This document shows, one piece after another, positions 26,126 to 33,543 of a stretch of DNA of 64,000 nucleotides. The stretch comes from JABSOG01 sp965277695. GTDB lineage: Bacteria; Pseudomonadota; Gammaproteobacteria; Enterobacterales; Alteromonadaceae. The stretch is from the NCBI GenBank assembly GCA_965277695.1, contig CBDIDQ010000025.1, positions 1 through 64,000 of the forward strand, given 5' to 3'. Position numbers and translations under genes: made by a program. The notes beneath the pieces are model-generated. The model made no database searches. It was not told the DNA's origin and saw only the letters and a program-made list of their open reading frames with translations. Position 1 is the stretch's first letter. Every line of letters begins with the position of its first letter.

Positions 26126-27277
26126 CTATCCATTGGTCTTTTGGTCGATGTTTTCATCGGTAATGGTGTGTAAAAGCTGACAATAGCATTGCTCAACTTG
26201 CTGTAATTGATCCAGAGCGACCCATTCATCGGCGGTATGGGCTTGGGCGATATTGCCCGGACCAAATACTAATGCGGCGTAACCAGCTTGAGAAAATAAG
26301 CTGGCTTCGGTCCAAAAGTTAACGGCTTTGCCGATGGGTAAGCCGCAAGACTCGGCTAATGCCTGAGCATTGCTGATCGCTGATGTAAAATCTTGATTGG
26401 CGGCAGGTAAAGTTGGGCCGATGAACCCGGCGACTAACTTGGCCTCATCAGGCGCTAATTGTTGTAAATCAGTCAATATCTGCTGGGCATCTTGGCCGGG
26501 TAGGGGTCTGAATCCCATGGCCAGCTCACAATCGGCGGCGATCATGTTAGCTTTGATACCACCGTCGATTTTGCCAATGTTAAAAGGCAAACCGCTTAAG
26601 CTGTCAAAACTCTGGGTTTGTTGTTCTACCCAATTAAGTGCATCTGACATCCATTTGCCGGCTTTGTGAATGGCACTGTCTTTAAACGCTCTGGCTTCTG
26701 AGGCATGGCCGGAGATGCCACTAAAATAACCTTTGGCAGACATAATACCTCGGTGAGCCAATACCGCTTTGGCCAGCGTTGGTTCAGCAACAATCACCTT
26801 TTTGAATGACTGGCCTTGTTCAAGGGTTAAAAAGTGCTTGATGGCCTTGCTTGAACCATGTTCTTCATCTGACGAAAACAGCAAAGCGATGTCGCCCTTG
26901 TTCTTAGATAGAGGGTTCTTCGCTACCGCAGATAACATACATGCTGCTGCGCCTTTGATATCGCAAGCACCAATGGCGGTGGCTTTTTCATCATCGACAA
27001 TTAGGCTGAATGGATCAACCGACCAATTTGGCGCAACAGGCACAGTATCAATGTGAAAGTTAAACAATAATTCAGGCTGACCTCGGGTGGCCAGTAAACT
27101 GATGCAACCTTCACCTGCATCAAAGATCTCCACCTTAAAATCTGCTAGGTGACGAGTCAAATAGGCAAAAATTTCACTCTCAACGGTGATGGCTCGTGGT
27201 GGGTTTTGGGTGTCAAAACTGACCAGTGCTGCTAAGTGTGAGAGGGTCGATTGTAACGCTGTTGCTGTTTTATTCAT
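26126..27277 (-). CDS. argE: ArgE-type deacetylase, probably for N-acetylcitrulline
   Basis: A 383-residue M20 family deacetylase. Metal and catalytic motifs are FNFHIDTVPVAP, GACDIKGAAACMLSA and SSDEEHGSS, with the closing FGPGNIAQAHTADEWV. In clusters with an N-acetylornithine carbamoyltransferase the substrate is N-acetylcitrulline, not N-acetylornithine; that is inferred here from the neighbouring argF'. Six bases separate it from argG. The ATG at 27277 has an AAAGG-type site. Confidence 0.92.
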   Translation of the reverse strand: MNKTATALQSTLSHLAALVSFDTQNPPRAITVESEIFAYLTRHLADFKVEIFDAGEGCISLLATRGQPELLFNFHIDTVPVAPNWSVDPFSLIVDDEKATAIGACDIKGAAACMLSAVAKNPLSKNKGDIALLFSSDEEHGSSKAIKHFLTLEQGQSFKKVIVAEPTLAKAVLAHRGIMSAKGYFSGISGHASEARAFKDSAIHKAGKWMSDALNWVEQQTQSFDSLSGLPFNIGKIDGGIKANMIAADCELAMGFRPLPGQDAQQILTDLQQLAPDEAKLVAGFIGPTLPAANQDFTSAISNAQALAESCGLPIGKAVNFWTEASLFSQAGYAALVFGPGNIAQAHTADEWVALDQLQQVEQCYCQLLHTITDENIDQKTNG

Positions 27278-27282
27278 TGTTG

Positions 27283-28563
27283 TTATGCCTTTGCTGTTTT
27301 TGCATCAGCCTGCGCAGATAGCTGGTTGGCTGCTAAAGTTGAAGACTTGCCAAACAACTTAATAAAGCCCAATGCTTCTTCAATATTCCATGACGCCGAT
27401 TGGGCATAAACCGAACCGCTATCTTTAAGAATGTTGGCTGATTCAACAGCAGTGGCGTGTAATTGGCCTTGGCTTAATTGTAAGGTGACGGTGCCAGTGA
27501 CTTGTGATTGTGAAGATTGTAAAAATGCTTCTAAATCGTATTTTAATGGCTCGTAGAAGAAACCTTCATAAACTAATTCAGTCCATTTTTGTGCCACAGT
27601 TGCTTTGAAACGGTTTTGCGCTTTTGATAATACGGCTTGCTCCAGTGCAGTATGAGCGGCATTTAACGCGGCGATTGCCGGGGCTTCAAATACAATACGG
27701 CCCTTAAGACCAATAGTGGTATCGCCGGTATAGATACCCCTGCCGATGGAGTAACTACCCACTAACTGGTTAAGCTGCTGCATGACTTGCTCGCCGGTGT
27801 AGCTGTCGCCGAGTGGGTCATTGTTCAGCGCTGTCAATTTGCCTGCGGCAAAGGTCAGGGTTAACTCGGTTACTTCTGATTTGACTGCGGTGGCTGGTGG
27901 CGGCGTCAATACGTAGCTGGCGGCATCTGGTTGTTGCCATAGGTCAATTTCGGAGCCTGAAATCGTCGCGCCGAGTAGGTTTTCATTAATTGAATAATGG
28001 CTGACTTGGCTAGACACCGAAAATCCTCGGTCTTGCAGATATTGTTGCTCATAAGCTCTGACCTCAGCGGTCAGTTTTTGAATTTCTCTGATAGGTGACA
28101 AAATATTATAATCGCCAAGACAATGTACAGCCATATCGAAGCGCACCTGATCATTACCCATGCCTGTACAACCATGAGCAAAGTTTTTGGTGCCCAATTC
28201 GTCACATAATTTCAGCGCGGCTTCAACAATCAGATAACGGTCAGAGCACAATAAAGGATATTGATTTTGATACCATTGACCACTTTGGATCAGCGGCGTG
28301 ATCACCCGTTGCCATAAACCTGCGGCAATGCTGACTTCTTTATGGGCGACAGCACCGAGAGATAAAGCCCGCTGTTCGATGGTTTGTTTTTCGTCGGCTG
28401 ATACGCCACCTGAATCGACAAAAACCGTGGTGACTTGATAACCTTGGGCTATCAGGTAGGGCACGCAAAAACTGGTATCGAGACCCCCTGAAAAGGCGAG
28501 CACGACTTGCTTGTCTTCAGGTTGCAGGTCTTGGGGTTGATTGTTTTGTGCTTGGTTGGTCAT
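27283..28563 (-). CDS. argG: Argininosuccinate synthase
   Basis: It joins citrulline and aspartate with ATP. The PP-loop AFSGGLDTSFCVPYL is at about residues 24-38, with HGCTGMGNDQVRFD near 150. At 426 residues it is slightly longer than the Xanthomonas-type enzyme because of a Gln-rich N-terminal extension. AAGGAAA precedes the ATG. A palindromic repeat (28578-28599) fills the short gap to argF'. Confidence 0.95.
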   Translation of the reverse strand: MTNQAQNNQPQDLQPEDKQVVLAFSGGLDTSFCVPYLIAQGYQVTTVFVDSGGVSADEKQTIEQRALSLGAVAHKEVSIAAGLWQRVITPLIQSGQWYQNQYPLLCSDRYLIVEAALKLCDELGTKNFAHGCTGMGNDQVRFDMAVHCLGDYNILSPIREIQKLTAEVRAYEQQYLQDRGFSVSSQVSHYSINENLLGATISGSEIDLWQQPDAASYVLTPPPATAVKSEVTELTLTFAAGKLTALNNDPLGDSYTGEQVMQQLNQLVGSYSIGRGIYTGDTTIGLKGRIVFEAPAIAALNAAHTALEQAVLSKAQNRFKATVAQKWTELVYEGFFYEPLKYDLEAFLQSSQSQVTGTVTLQLSQGQLHATAVESANILKDSGSVYAQSASWNIEEALGFIKLFGKSSTLAANQLSAQADAKTAKA

Positions 28564-28577
28564 GCTATTTTCCTTAA

Positions 28578-28599
28578 CGAGGTTAAAACCTCGTCTACG
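28578..28599. repeat. Palindromic extragenic repeat between argF' and argG
   Basis: CGAGGTTAAAACCTCG followed by TCTACG. This is one unit of the family also found at 22116, 43779 (inverse) and 52516. As RNA it would form a small stem-loop right upstream of the argG ribosome binding site. Confidence 0.6.
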
Positions 28600-28612
28600 T
28601 TCAAATTGTTAA

Positions 28613-29614
28613 TTATTGACTGATAAGTTTGCTCATAATGGCTTTTTGCACATGCAAGCGGTTTTCGGCTTCATCAATTGATTTGCAATAATCGGCGTCC
28701 ATCACGCCGTCGGTGGCTTTGATGTTTCGTCTTAATGGTAAGCAGTGAGAGAAGATGCCGTTATTGGTTTTGGCCATTTTTTGCTCATCAACAATGAAGT
28801 GTTTGTATTGCTCTCGCATCGCTTTTTCTGCTTCCCAGTTACCAAAAAACGGCAGTGCTCCCCAGCTTTTGGCGTAAACAATATCAGCGCCTTCGTAGGC
28901 TTCATCAATGTTATGGGTGACGTTAAAGCTGCCGCCGTATTGGTCGGCATTTTGTTTGGCCAAATCGATATAACGGTCGTCGAGTAAGTAGTTTTCGTTA
29001 GGACATAATAAGGTGACATCCATGCCGAATTTTGACGAGATCAACAAAGATGAATTGGCGACAGCGGTATTGAGCGGTTTAGGGTGATAAGTCCAGGTGA
29101 GGAGGTATTTTTTCTTTTGCACAAATTGACCAAGGTTTTGCTGGATCATCTGCATATGCGCCAATTCTTGACATGGATGGGTGATGGTTTCCATGTTGAT
29201 CACTGGCACCGTGGCATACTGAGCAAAGGCTTTGATGACTTTATCTTGTCTGTCTTGCTGCCAATCAACGAATTCAGGAAAAGCGCGAATACAAATCAAA
29301 TCACAATATCTTGATAGTACTTTGGCCGCTTCAATAACATGCTCTTCGGCGGTTTGGTCCATTGGTGCACCAAAATCGAATTCTAGCGGCCAAGCACTTT
29401 TACCCGGCTCCAGCACTATCGCATGACCACCGAGTTGCCAAGTACCCAGCTCAAAAGAGGTGCGAGTGCGCAAGCTTGGATTAAAAAATAACAAGGCGAC
29501 GGACTTGTTTTTCAGCGCATCACCGGATGCACCTTTTTTGAATTCGTTGGCGCTATTGAGCAACGCTTGTAGCTCTTGCTGGTCCCAGTCGGCGGTCGTG
29601 ATAAAGTGTTTCAT
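28613..29614 (-). CDS. argF': N-acetylornithine carbamoyltransferase
   Basis: A 333-residue transcarbamylase. The carbamoyl-phosphate motif FNPSLRTRTSFELGTWQLGG is present, as is HPCQELAHMQMIQQ. The ornithine motif of ordinary ArgF (DxxSMG) is absent; instead it has YAKSWGALPFFGNWE, LTWTYHPKPLNTAVANS and HCLPLRRN, which characterise the Xanthomonas campestris acetylornithine enzyme. It makes N-acetylcitrulline from N-acetylornithine and carbamoyl phosphate. AGGAAT precedes the ATG. It is first in the arg operon, behind a leader with an attenuator-like terminator. Confidence 0.93.
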   Translation of the reverse strand: MKHFITTADWDQQELQALLNSANEFKKGASGDALKNKSVALLFFNPSLRTRTSFELGTWQLGGHAIVLEPGKSAWPLEFDFGAPMDQTAEEHVIEAAKVLSRYCDLICIRAFPEFVDWQQDRQDKVIKAFAQYATVPVINMETITHPCQELAHMQMIQQNLGQFVQKKKYLLTWTYHPKPLNTAVANSSLLISSKFGMDVTLLCPNENYLLDDRYIDLAKQNADQYGGSFNVTHNIDEAYEGADIVYAKSWGALPFFGNWEAEKAMREQYKHFIVDEQKMAKTNNGIFSHCLPLRRNIKATDGVMDADYCKSIDEAENRLHVQKAIMSKLISQ

Positions 29615-29663
29615 AGGGTATTCCTGTGTTTCTTGGTATTCGATTCAAAAATAGTATTCGACA

Positions 29664-29757
29664 GCTACAGATGTTGTGCTCCTGCACATCTGTATTGCTA
29701 CATCCATATAGCTACAGATGTCGTGCTCCTGCACATCTGCATTGCTACATCCATATA
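29664..29757. repeat. Two tandem 47-bp repeats in the argF' leader
   Basis: Copies at 29664-29710 and 29711-29757 differ at two positions. Each contains a hairpin (CAGAT, GTGC and GCAC, ATCTG). They lie between the leader terminator and the argF' start, so they are transcribed only when the terminator is read through. Confidence 0.85.
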
Positions 29758-29759
29758 GC

Positions 29760-29791
29760 AAAAAACCCGGCTGGTTGGCCGGGTTTTTTTT
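29760..29791 (-). terminator. Candidate arginine attenuator terminator
   Basis: On the minus strand, an A-run, CCCGGC, CAACCA loop, GCCGGG and a T6 run form a strong intrinsic terminator about 150 bases upstream of argF'. ACCCGG of the 5' arm (29779-29784) can instead pair with CCGGGT at 29825-29830, which lies in the last codons of the leader peptide. The two structures exclude each other, as in peptide-controlled attenuation. Confidence 0.75.
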
Positions 29792-29810
29792 GCAAATCTT
29801 GTGTTAGTTA

Positions 29811-29969
29811 TTACACCTTATCGCACCCGGGTCTGTTGTTGTGAGAGTGGCGGCGGCGACTGTCTTTAGCGTTAAGTGAAAGAAATGAAGTGGTAAGCGA
29901 ATCAATAGCAAAGAGAAAATCTACAATAGATCCCTTGGCGGTTTTGCTGCTGGTTGTTGATTGATTCAT
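29811..29969 (-). CDS. Leader peptide of the arginine operon (52 residues)
   Basis: The frame begins MNQSTTSSKTAKG and ends AKDSRRRHSHNNRPGCDKV. Three consecutive CGC arginine codons (29850-29858) and one AGA lie just before the sequence that can pair with the terminator stem. The stop at 29811 is 20 bases before the terminator, so a ribosome reaching it would cover the antiterminator segment. A ribosome stalled at the three arginine codons would leave it free. The start is not firm: the site upstream of the ATG is weak, and a GTG two codons up is possible. Confidence 0.6.
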   Translation of the reverse strand: MNQSTTSSKTAKGSIVDFLFAIDSLTTSFLSLNAKDSRRRHSHNNRPGCDKV

Positions 29970-30124
29970 GTGCACTTGACTCTGGCTAATCGGTTTTTCA
30001 AACTGTTGGCGCTATTTTTAACATGGTTTAATTGCAGATGCAACAAAATGATTATAAATATTAATAAAAAGAATTTATATATGAAATATCTTATTTAGTG
30101 TGAATAAACATTCAATTTTGTGGG

Positions 30125-32419
30125 TTAAAACGTATAACTGGCCATCAATAACCATTGCCTATGTCGTTGGGGGATTAATGAATTTCTGAATCCTTGGGCG
30201 CGTTGGCTAAAATCATCGCCGGAATCGGCTTGTTCGCCACCTGGGTGATAATAATCTTGGTTAAACAGATTGGTGATTTTCAGTTTCAGGGTGAAAGGCT
30301 GCAAATCCCAGTTAGTCGTTATGTCTACAGTGGTGTAGCTGGCAGCTTTTTTGCCTTGTTCTCGTAATCTGTTGCGTTGATAAAGCGGGCGGTCATCCAC
30401 CCAATTGGCTTTAAGATTGATATTGACGCTATCGCTGTAGGGAAAGTTAATCGCCGCACTGATTTTGTGGCGGGCTATATCACCGAGTTCAGCATCACCG
30501 TCGAGCCATTCGCTGTTGTCATGATCATAATAAATCGCGCTTTTTGCGTTGGTCCAACTGTAATAGAGGTTACCGCTGATATCCGGACCAGAGGTGAAGG
30601 GGTTGGCAAACTGGTACTTGCCTCGGTATTCAAATCCAGTGACATCTCGTTCACCGGCGTTTTCGGCTTCTTCTTTGACGACGTTGTGGTAACGCGTGTG
30701 GTAAAGCGACATATCATGCGACCAGTTATTTTGTTGATGCATCAGAATGATCTCAGTATTTTTGACCTCTTCGGGTTTTAAATCTGGGTTGGCACGTCGT
30801 CCGGTCCAGCCACCATATAACTGTTGCGGAGGCGGTTCTTGAAAAGCCTGAGCGTGGATCAGCTTAATGGTGGTTTGGTCAGAAAAATGATGGATCACCG
30901 ACATCCGAGGTTTGGTAAAAGAACCATATTCTGAGTTGTGATCCCAACGAAAGCCACCACCAAAGCGCCAATCGTTCAATGACCAACGAACTTGTATATA
31001 AGCCCCTTTATCGGTGGTCATTATGGTATTTTCGTCGGGTATATGGCTCAATGGGTCGGGTTGAAAGATGATCTTAGGGTCTGTGGTGTGAAAAATGCCG
31101 GGGCCGAGATCGTGAGGTCCTTGGTTGGAACCGTCACCAGAAGAGCAAAAGGCATTGGTATAATAATTACAGATATCATAAGCCCTAGTGAGATCTTTAC
31201 GTTCGTATTTAAGCCCGCCACTTAATTGCAGCTGATCACTGGCCTGATAGTCAAAATCTTCGCGCAATTTCCATGAAGAGCTTTCAGTATTCCAACGTGA
31301 AAGACTGACATAAGAAAACGCCTCCAAGCCTTCATTCCAGTCGGGTAGGGCCTCTGCCCAGTCGCCTTCAAAATCATTGATACGATATTTTAGTAGGGTT
31401 TTTAAACTTAACTGGTCATTAAACGCGGTTTTGTTTTGCAGGTAAAACTGACGAGAGCCGGTGATCCAACTGGCGTTGGGTTGGGCGTGGTCAAAGGCAT
31501 AAAATTGACCGTAACCGCGCTCGGATTGCCATAAAATAACCCCTAACTTGGTATCTTGATAGCTCATTTCACCTAAGATACCCCAGTCATCGGTGGGGTT
31601 AAGGTATTGACCATATTGGCTACCATTGGTGCTGAGCTTTAATATTGGTCCCCAGCTGTTATTGTCATTTAACCAGCGTTCAGTGTTAAATCCCCATGGT
31701 GCATAATCAGCTAAATCTGTGCCTTCAGTTGAATAATATTGCAAGCCAAGATTAAAGTTTAACGCCCCTAATTGACCGCCGCCCGCAATATCCACGCCTT
31801 GAGTATCATATTCACTGAGACTCAAGGTCGTCTCTAAGTAGTTGTCGTTGGCCTCATGGTTTGGCTGACGCGTAATGATATTAATCACACCAAGAAAAGC
31901 GTTAGGGCCATAAACAGCGCCTGCCGGGCCATACAAAACTTCAATGCGTTCAATTGATGACATTGGATATTGGTGATTGGTTTGCAATCGGTGGGTCCAT
32001 AGGTGGTTGTCGAGTACGCCGTTAATGGCGATCAGAGTTCGTGTCATGCCGTTGGTACGGTACCCTCGCTGGTAGGCATTAACTTCGAAAGTGGTATCGA
32101 CGCCAATGCTGTCAAAGCCGGGTAAATCTTGAAAAATTTCGCCAATACTGCTGTAACCTCGTTGTGCGATATCTTTTCGCGAAATAATTACCATGGCGGC
32201 GGGGGCATCGCGCAGCGCTTCATCCCAGCCTGAGGCGGTGGTGACTCGCAAGTCAAACAATTGTTCGAGCGGCAGGTCAAAGATATCGACATCTTCAAGA
32301 CCTGCCGCAGTAAGAGGAAAATTGGTAATTAGGCAGAATAACAAGCTCAATATGAAGCCGAATAAAAACTTGGATAAACGGATAAAACAACGGGTAGAAA
32401 AACGAGTCAAATAGATCAT
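30125..32419 (-). CDS. TonB-dependent outer membrane receptor
   Basis: A 764-residue receptor with a signal peptide (FGFILSLLFCLITNFPLTAA), a plug domain (about 50-190; DAPAAMVIISRKDIAQRG, IERIEVLYGPAGAVYGPNAFLGVINIITR) and a C-terminal barrel ending in ASYTF with a terminal aromatic residue. It would import a bulky ligand such as a siderophore, vitamin or oligomer using TonB energy. A perfect inverted repeat just upstream resembles a Fur site, which favours iron uptake, but the ligand cannot be told. No TonB or ABC partner is next to it. Confidence 0.92.
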   Translation of the reverse strand: MIYLTRFSTRCFIRLSKFLFGFILSLLFCLITNFPLTAAGLEDVDIFDLPLEQLFDLRVTTASGWDEALRDAPAAMVIISRKDIAQRGYSSIGEIFQDLPGFDSIGVDTTFEVNAYQRGYRTNGMTRTLIAINGVLDNHLWTHRLQTNHQYPMSSIERIEVLYGPAGAVYGPNAFLGVINIITRQPNHEANDNYLETTLSLSEYDTQGVDIAGGGQLGALNFNLGLQYYSTEGTDLADYAPWGFNTERWLNDNNSWGPILKLSTNGSQYGQYLNPTDDWGILGEMSYQDTKLGVILWQSERGYGQFYAFDHAQPNASWITGSRQFYLQNKTAFNDQLSLKTLLKYRINDFEGDWAEALPDWNEGLEAFSYVSLSRWNTESSSWKLREDFDYQASDQLQLSGGLKYERKDLTRAYDICNYYTNAFCSSGDGSNQGPHDLGPGIFHTTDPKIIFQPDPLSHIPDENTIMTTDKGAYIQVRWSLNDWRFGGGFRWDHNSEYGSFTKPRMSVIHHFSDQTTIKLIHAQAFQEPPPQQLYGGWTGRRANPDLKPEEVKNTEIILMHQQNNWSHDMSLYHTRYHNVVKEEAENAGERDVTGFEYRGKYQFANPFTSGPDISGNLYYSWTNAKSAIYYDHDNSEWLDGDAELGDIARHKISAAINFPYSDSVNINLKANWVDDRPLYQRNRLREQGKKAASYTTVDITTNWDLQPFTLKLKITNLFNQDYYHPGGEQADSGDDFSQRAQGFRNSLIPQRHRQWLLMASYTF

Positions 32420-32435
32420 CTTTACTCACCGGGAG

Positions 32436-32458
32436 TTGATAAATTGTATATTTATCAA
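32436..32458. promoter_or_regulatory. Inverted repeat operator upstream of the TonB receptor
   Basis: TTGATAAAT and ATTTATCAA form a perfect 9-bp inverted repeat with a 5-bp spacer, 17 bp before the receptor start. The inner 19 bp match the Fur consensus at 12 of 19 positions by eye, including GATAA and TTATC. It is at the right place for a repressor site. It also lies in the gap to the divergent thioesterase gene. Confidence 0.45.
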
Positions 32459-32627
32459 ACAGTATAGCATAGCTCGGTGCCTGTTTTGTGCTTGCTTTTT
32501 ACGACGAGCACGAAAGGTTAAATCGCCCGGGTTTGCCCCAAATAAGCATTTTTGTTATATTGCGCGACATCGTTACTCATACCTCAATAAAAGCCTGCCT
32601 TTTATTCTCAATACAGGTCATCTGATT

Positions 32628-33404
32628 ATGTCGAATTTGTATAAAAACCCGTGGTTTAGCGTTAAAAAACCAGTGCCTGATGCATTGATCAGACTGTTTT
32701 GTTTTCCTTATGCTGGGGGCAGTGCGCAAATTTTTCAGGATTGGTGTGACAGCTTGCCTGCTGAGGTCGAAGTGATTGGCGTTCAGTATCCCGGACGAGG
32801 TGCCCGTTTTGTTGATCCGCTGATTGGTTCTTGTGATGATATGGTTGCGGCAATGCTGCCAAATATTCTGCCCGCATTGGACAAACCCTTTGTCTTTTTT
32901 GGTCACAGTAACGGCGCAATGCTCAGTTTTGAACTGGCACGTTTGCTCCAGCAACAAGGGGTGAGTAACCAGTTACATCATTTTGTTTCAGCCAAACGAG
33001 CGATTCATTTACCTGCCAGAAAACGCGCGTTGCACAACTTACCCGATGCCGAGTTTATGCAAGAGCTGGAACAGCTCGGTGGTACCCCCAGAGAAATTTT
33101 GGCGCAAAAAGAGCTGATGGAATTGTTTTTGCCAGTGCTACGCTCAGATTTTTCTCTTGGCGAAACTTTCACCTATAAAGGCGACCATAAACTAGATTGT
33201 GACGCGACCCTATTATATGGCACTAGTGATGTCGATGTGCCTCATGAAGATGTGTTGAAATGGCATGAATTGATGGCCGGACAAGTGGACACTCGGGTTT
33301 ATGATGGTGATCATTTTTTCATTAATAGTCATAAAGAAGAAGTGTTGGATTTTCTTAATCAGAAACTAACAACCTTGGTCCAAGGGCAGCGATTTCATGG
33401 TTAA
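32628..33404 (+). CDS. Type II thioesterase (GrsT-like alpha/beta hydrolase)
   Basis: A 258-residue enzyme of the family that removes wrong acyl groups from carrier proteins of nonribosomal peptide and polyketide synthases. FCFPYAGGSAQIFQDW, QYPGRGAR, the nucleophile S94 in FFGHSNGAM, and the catalytic His in DGDHFFI are present. The start is the ATG at 32628 (AGGT upstream); the frame is open 64 codons further back but without homologous character. No synthase gene lies nearby, so it works in trans or on another carrier protein. Confidence 0.88.
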   Translation: MSNLYKNPWFSVKKPVPDALIRLFCFPYAGGSAQIFQDWCDSLPAEVEVIGVQYPGRGARFVDPLIGSCDDMVAAMLPNILPALDKPFVFFGHSNGAMLSFELARLLQQQGVSNQLHHFVSAKRAIHLPARKRALHNLPDAEFMQELEQLGGTPREILAQKELMELFLPVLRSDFSLGETFTYKGDHKLDCDATLLYGTSDVDVPHEDVLKWHELMAGQVDTRVYDGDHFFINSHKEEVLDFLNQKLTTLVQGQRFHG

Positions 33405-33509
33405 GGCTGGTAAATCCGCTTTATACTGGGTTTTTCCCAACAACCAATAGAAGGCAAAGAGAAAGCGACATTTTCAGTTTGATTATTGCGATGGAAGCTG
33501 CTTAACCCT

Positions 33510-33536
33510 AATGGGTTTCGCCGGGGCGAAACCCAT
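33510..33536. terminator. Strong hairpin between convergent genes
   Basis: ATGGGTTTCGCC pairs with GGCGAAACCCAT around a two-to-four-base loop. It lies between the thioesterase end (33404) and the lipoprotein end (33544). No T-run follows on either strand, so it may be a 3' stabiliser rather than a terminator. Confidence 0.35.
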
Positions 33537-33543
33537 CAACTGC

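Noticed and set aside
29811..29969. Leader peptide as a histidine or other amino-acid attenuator
   Set aside because: Two His codons occur but are separated; the uninterrupted run is arginine and the downstream genes make arginine.
33510..33536. Hairpin as a certain terminator for the thioesterase gene
   Set aside because: The stem is strong but lacks a T-run on either strand, so it is listed only with low confidence.
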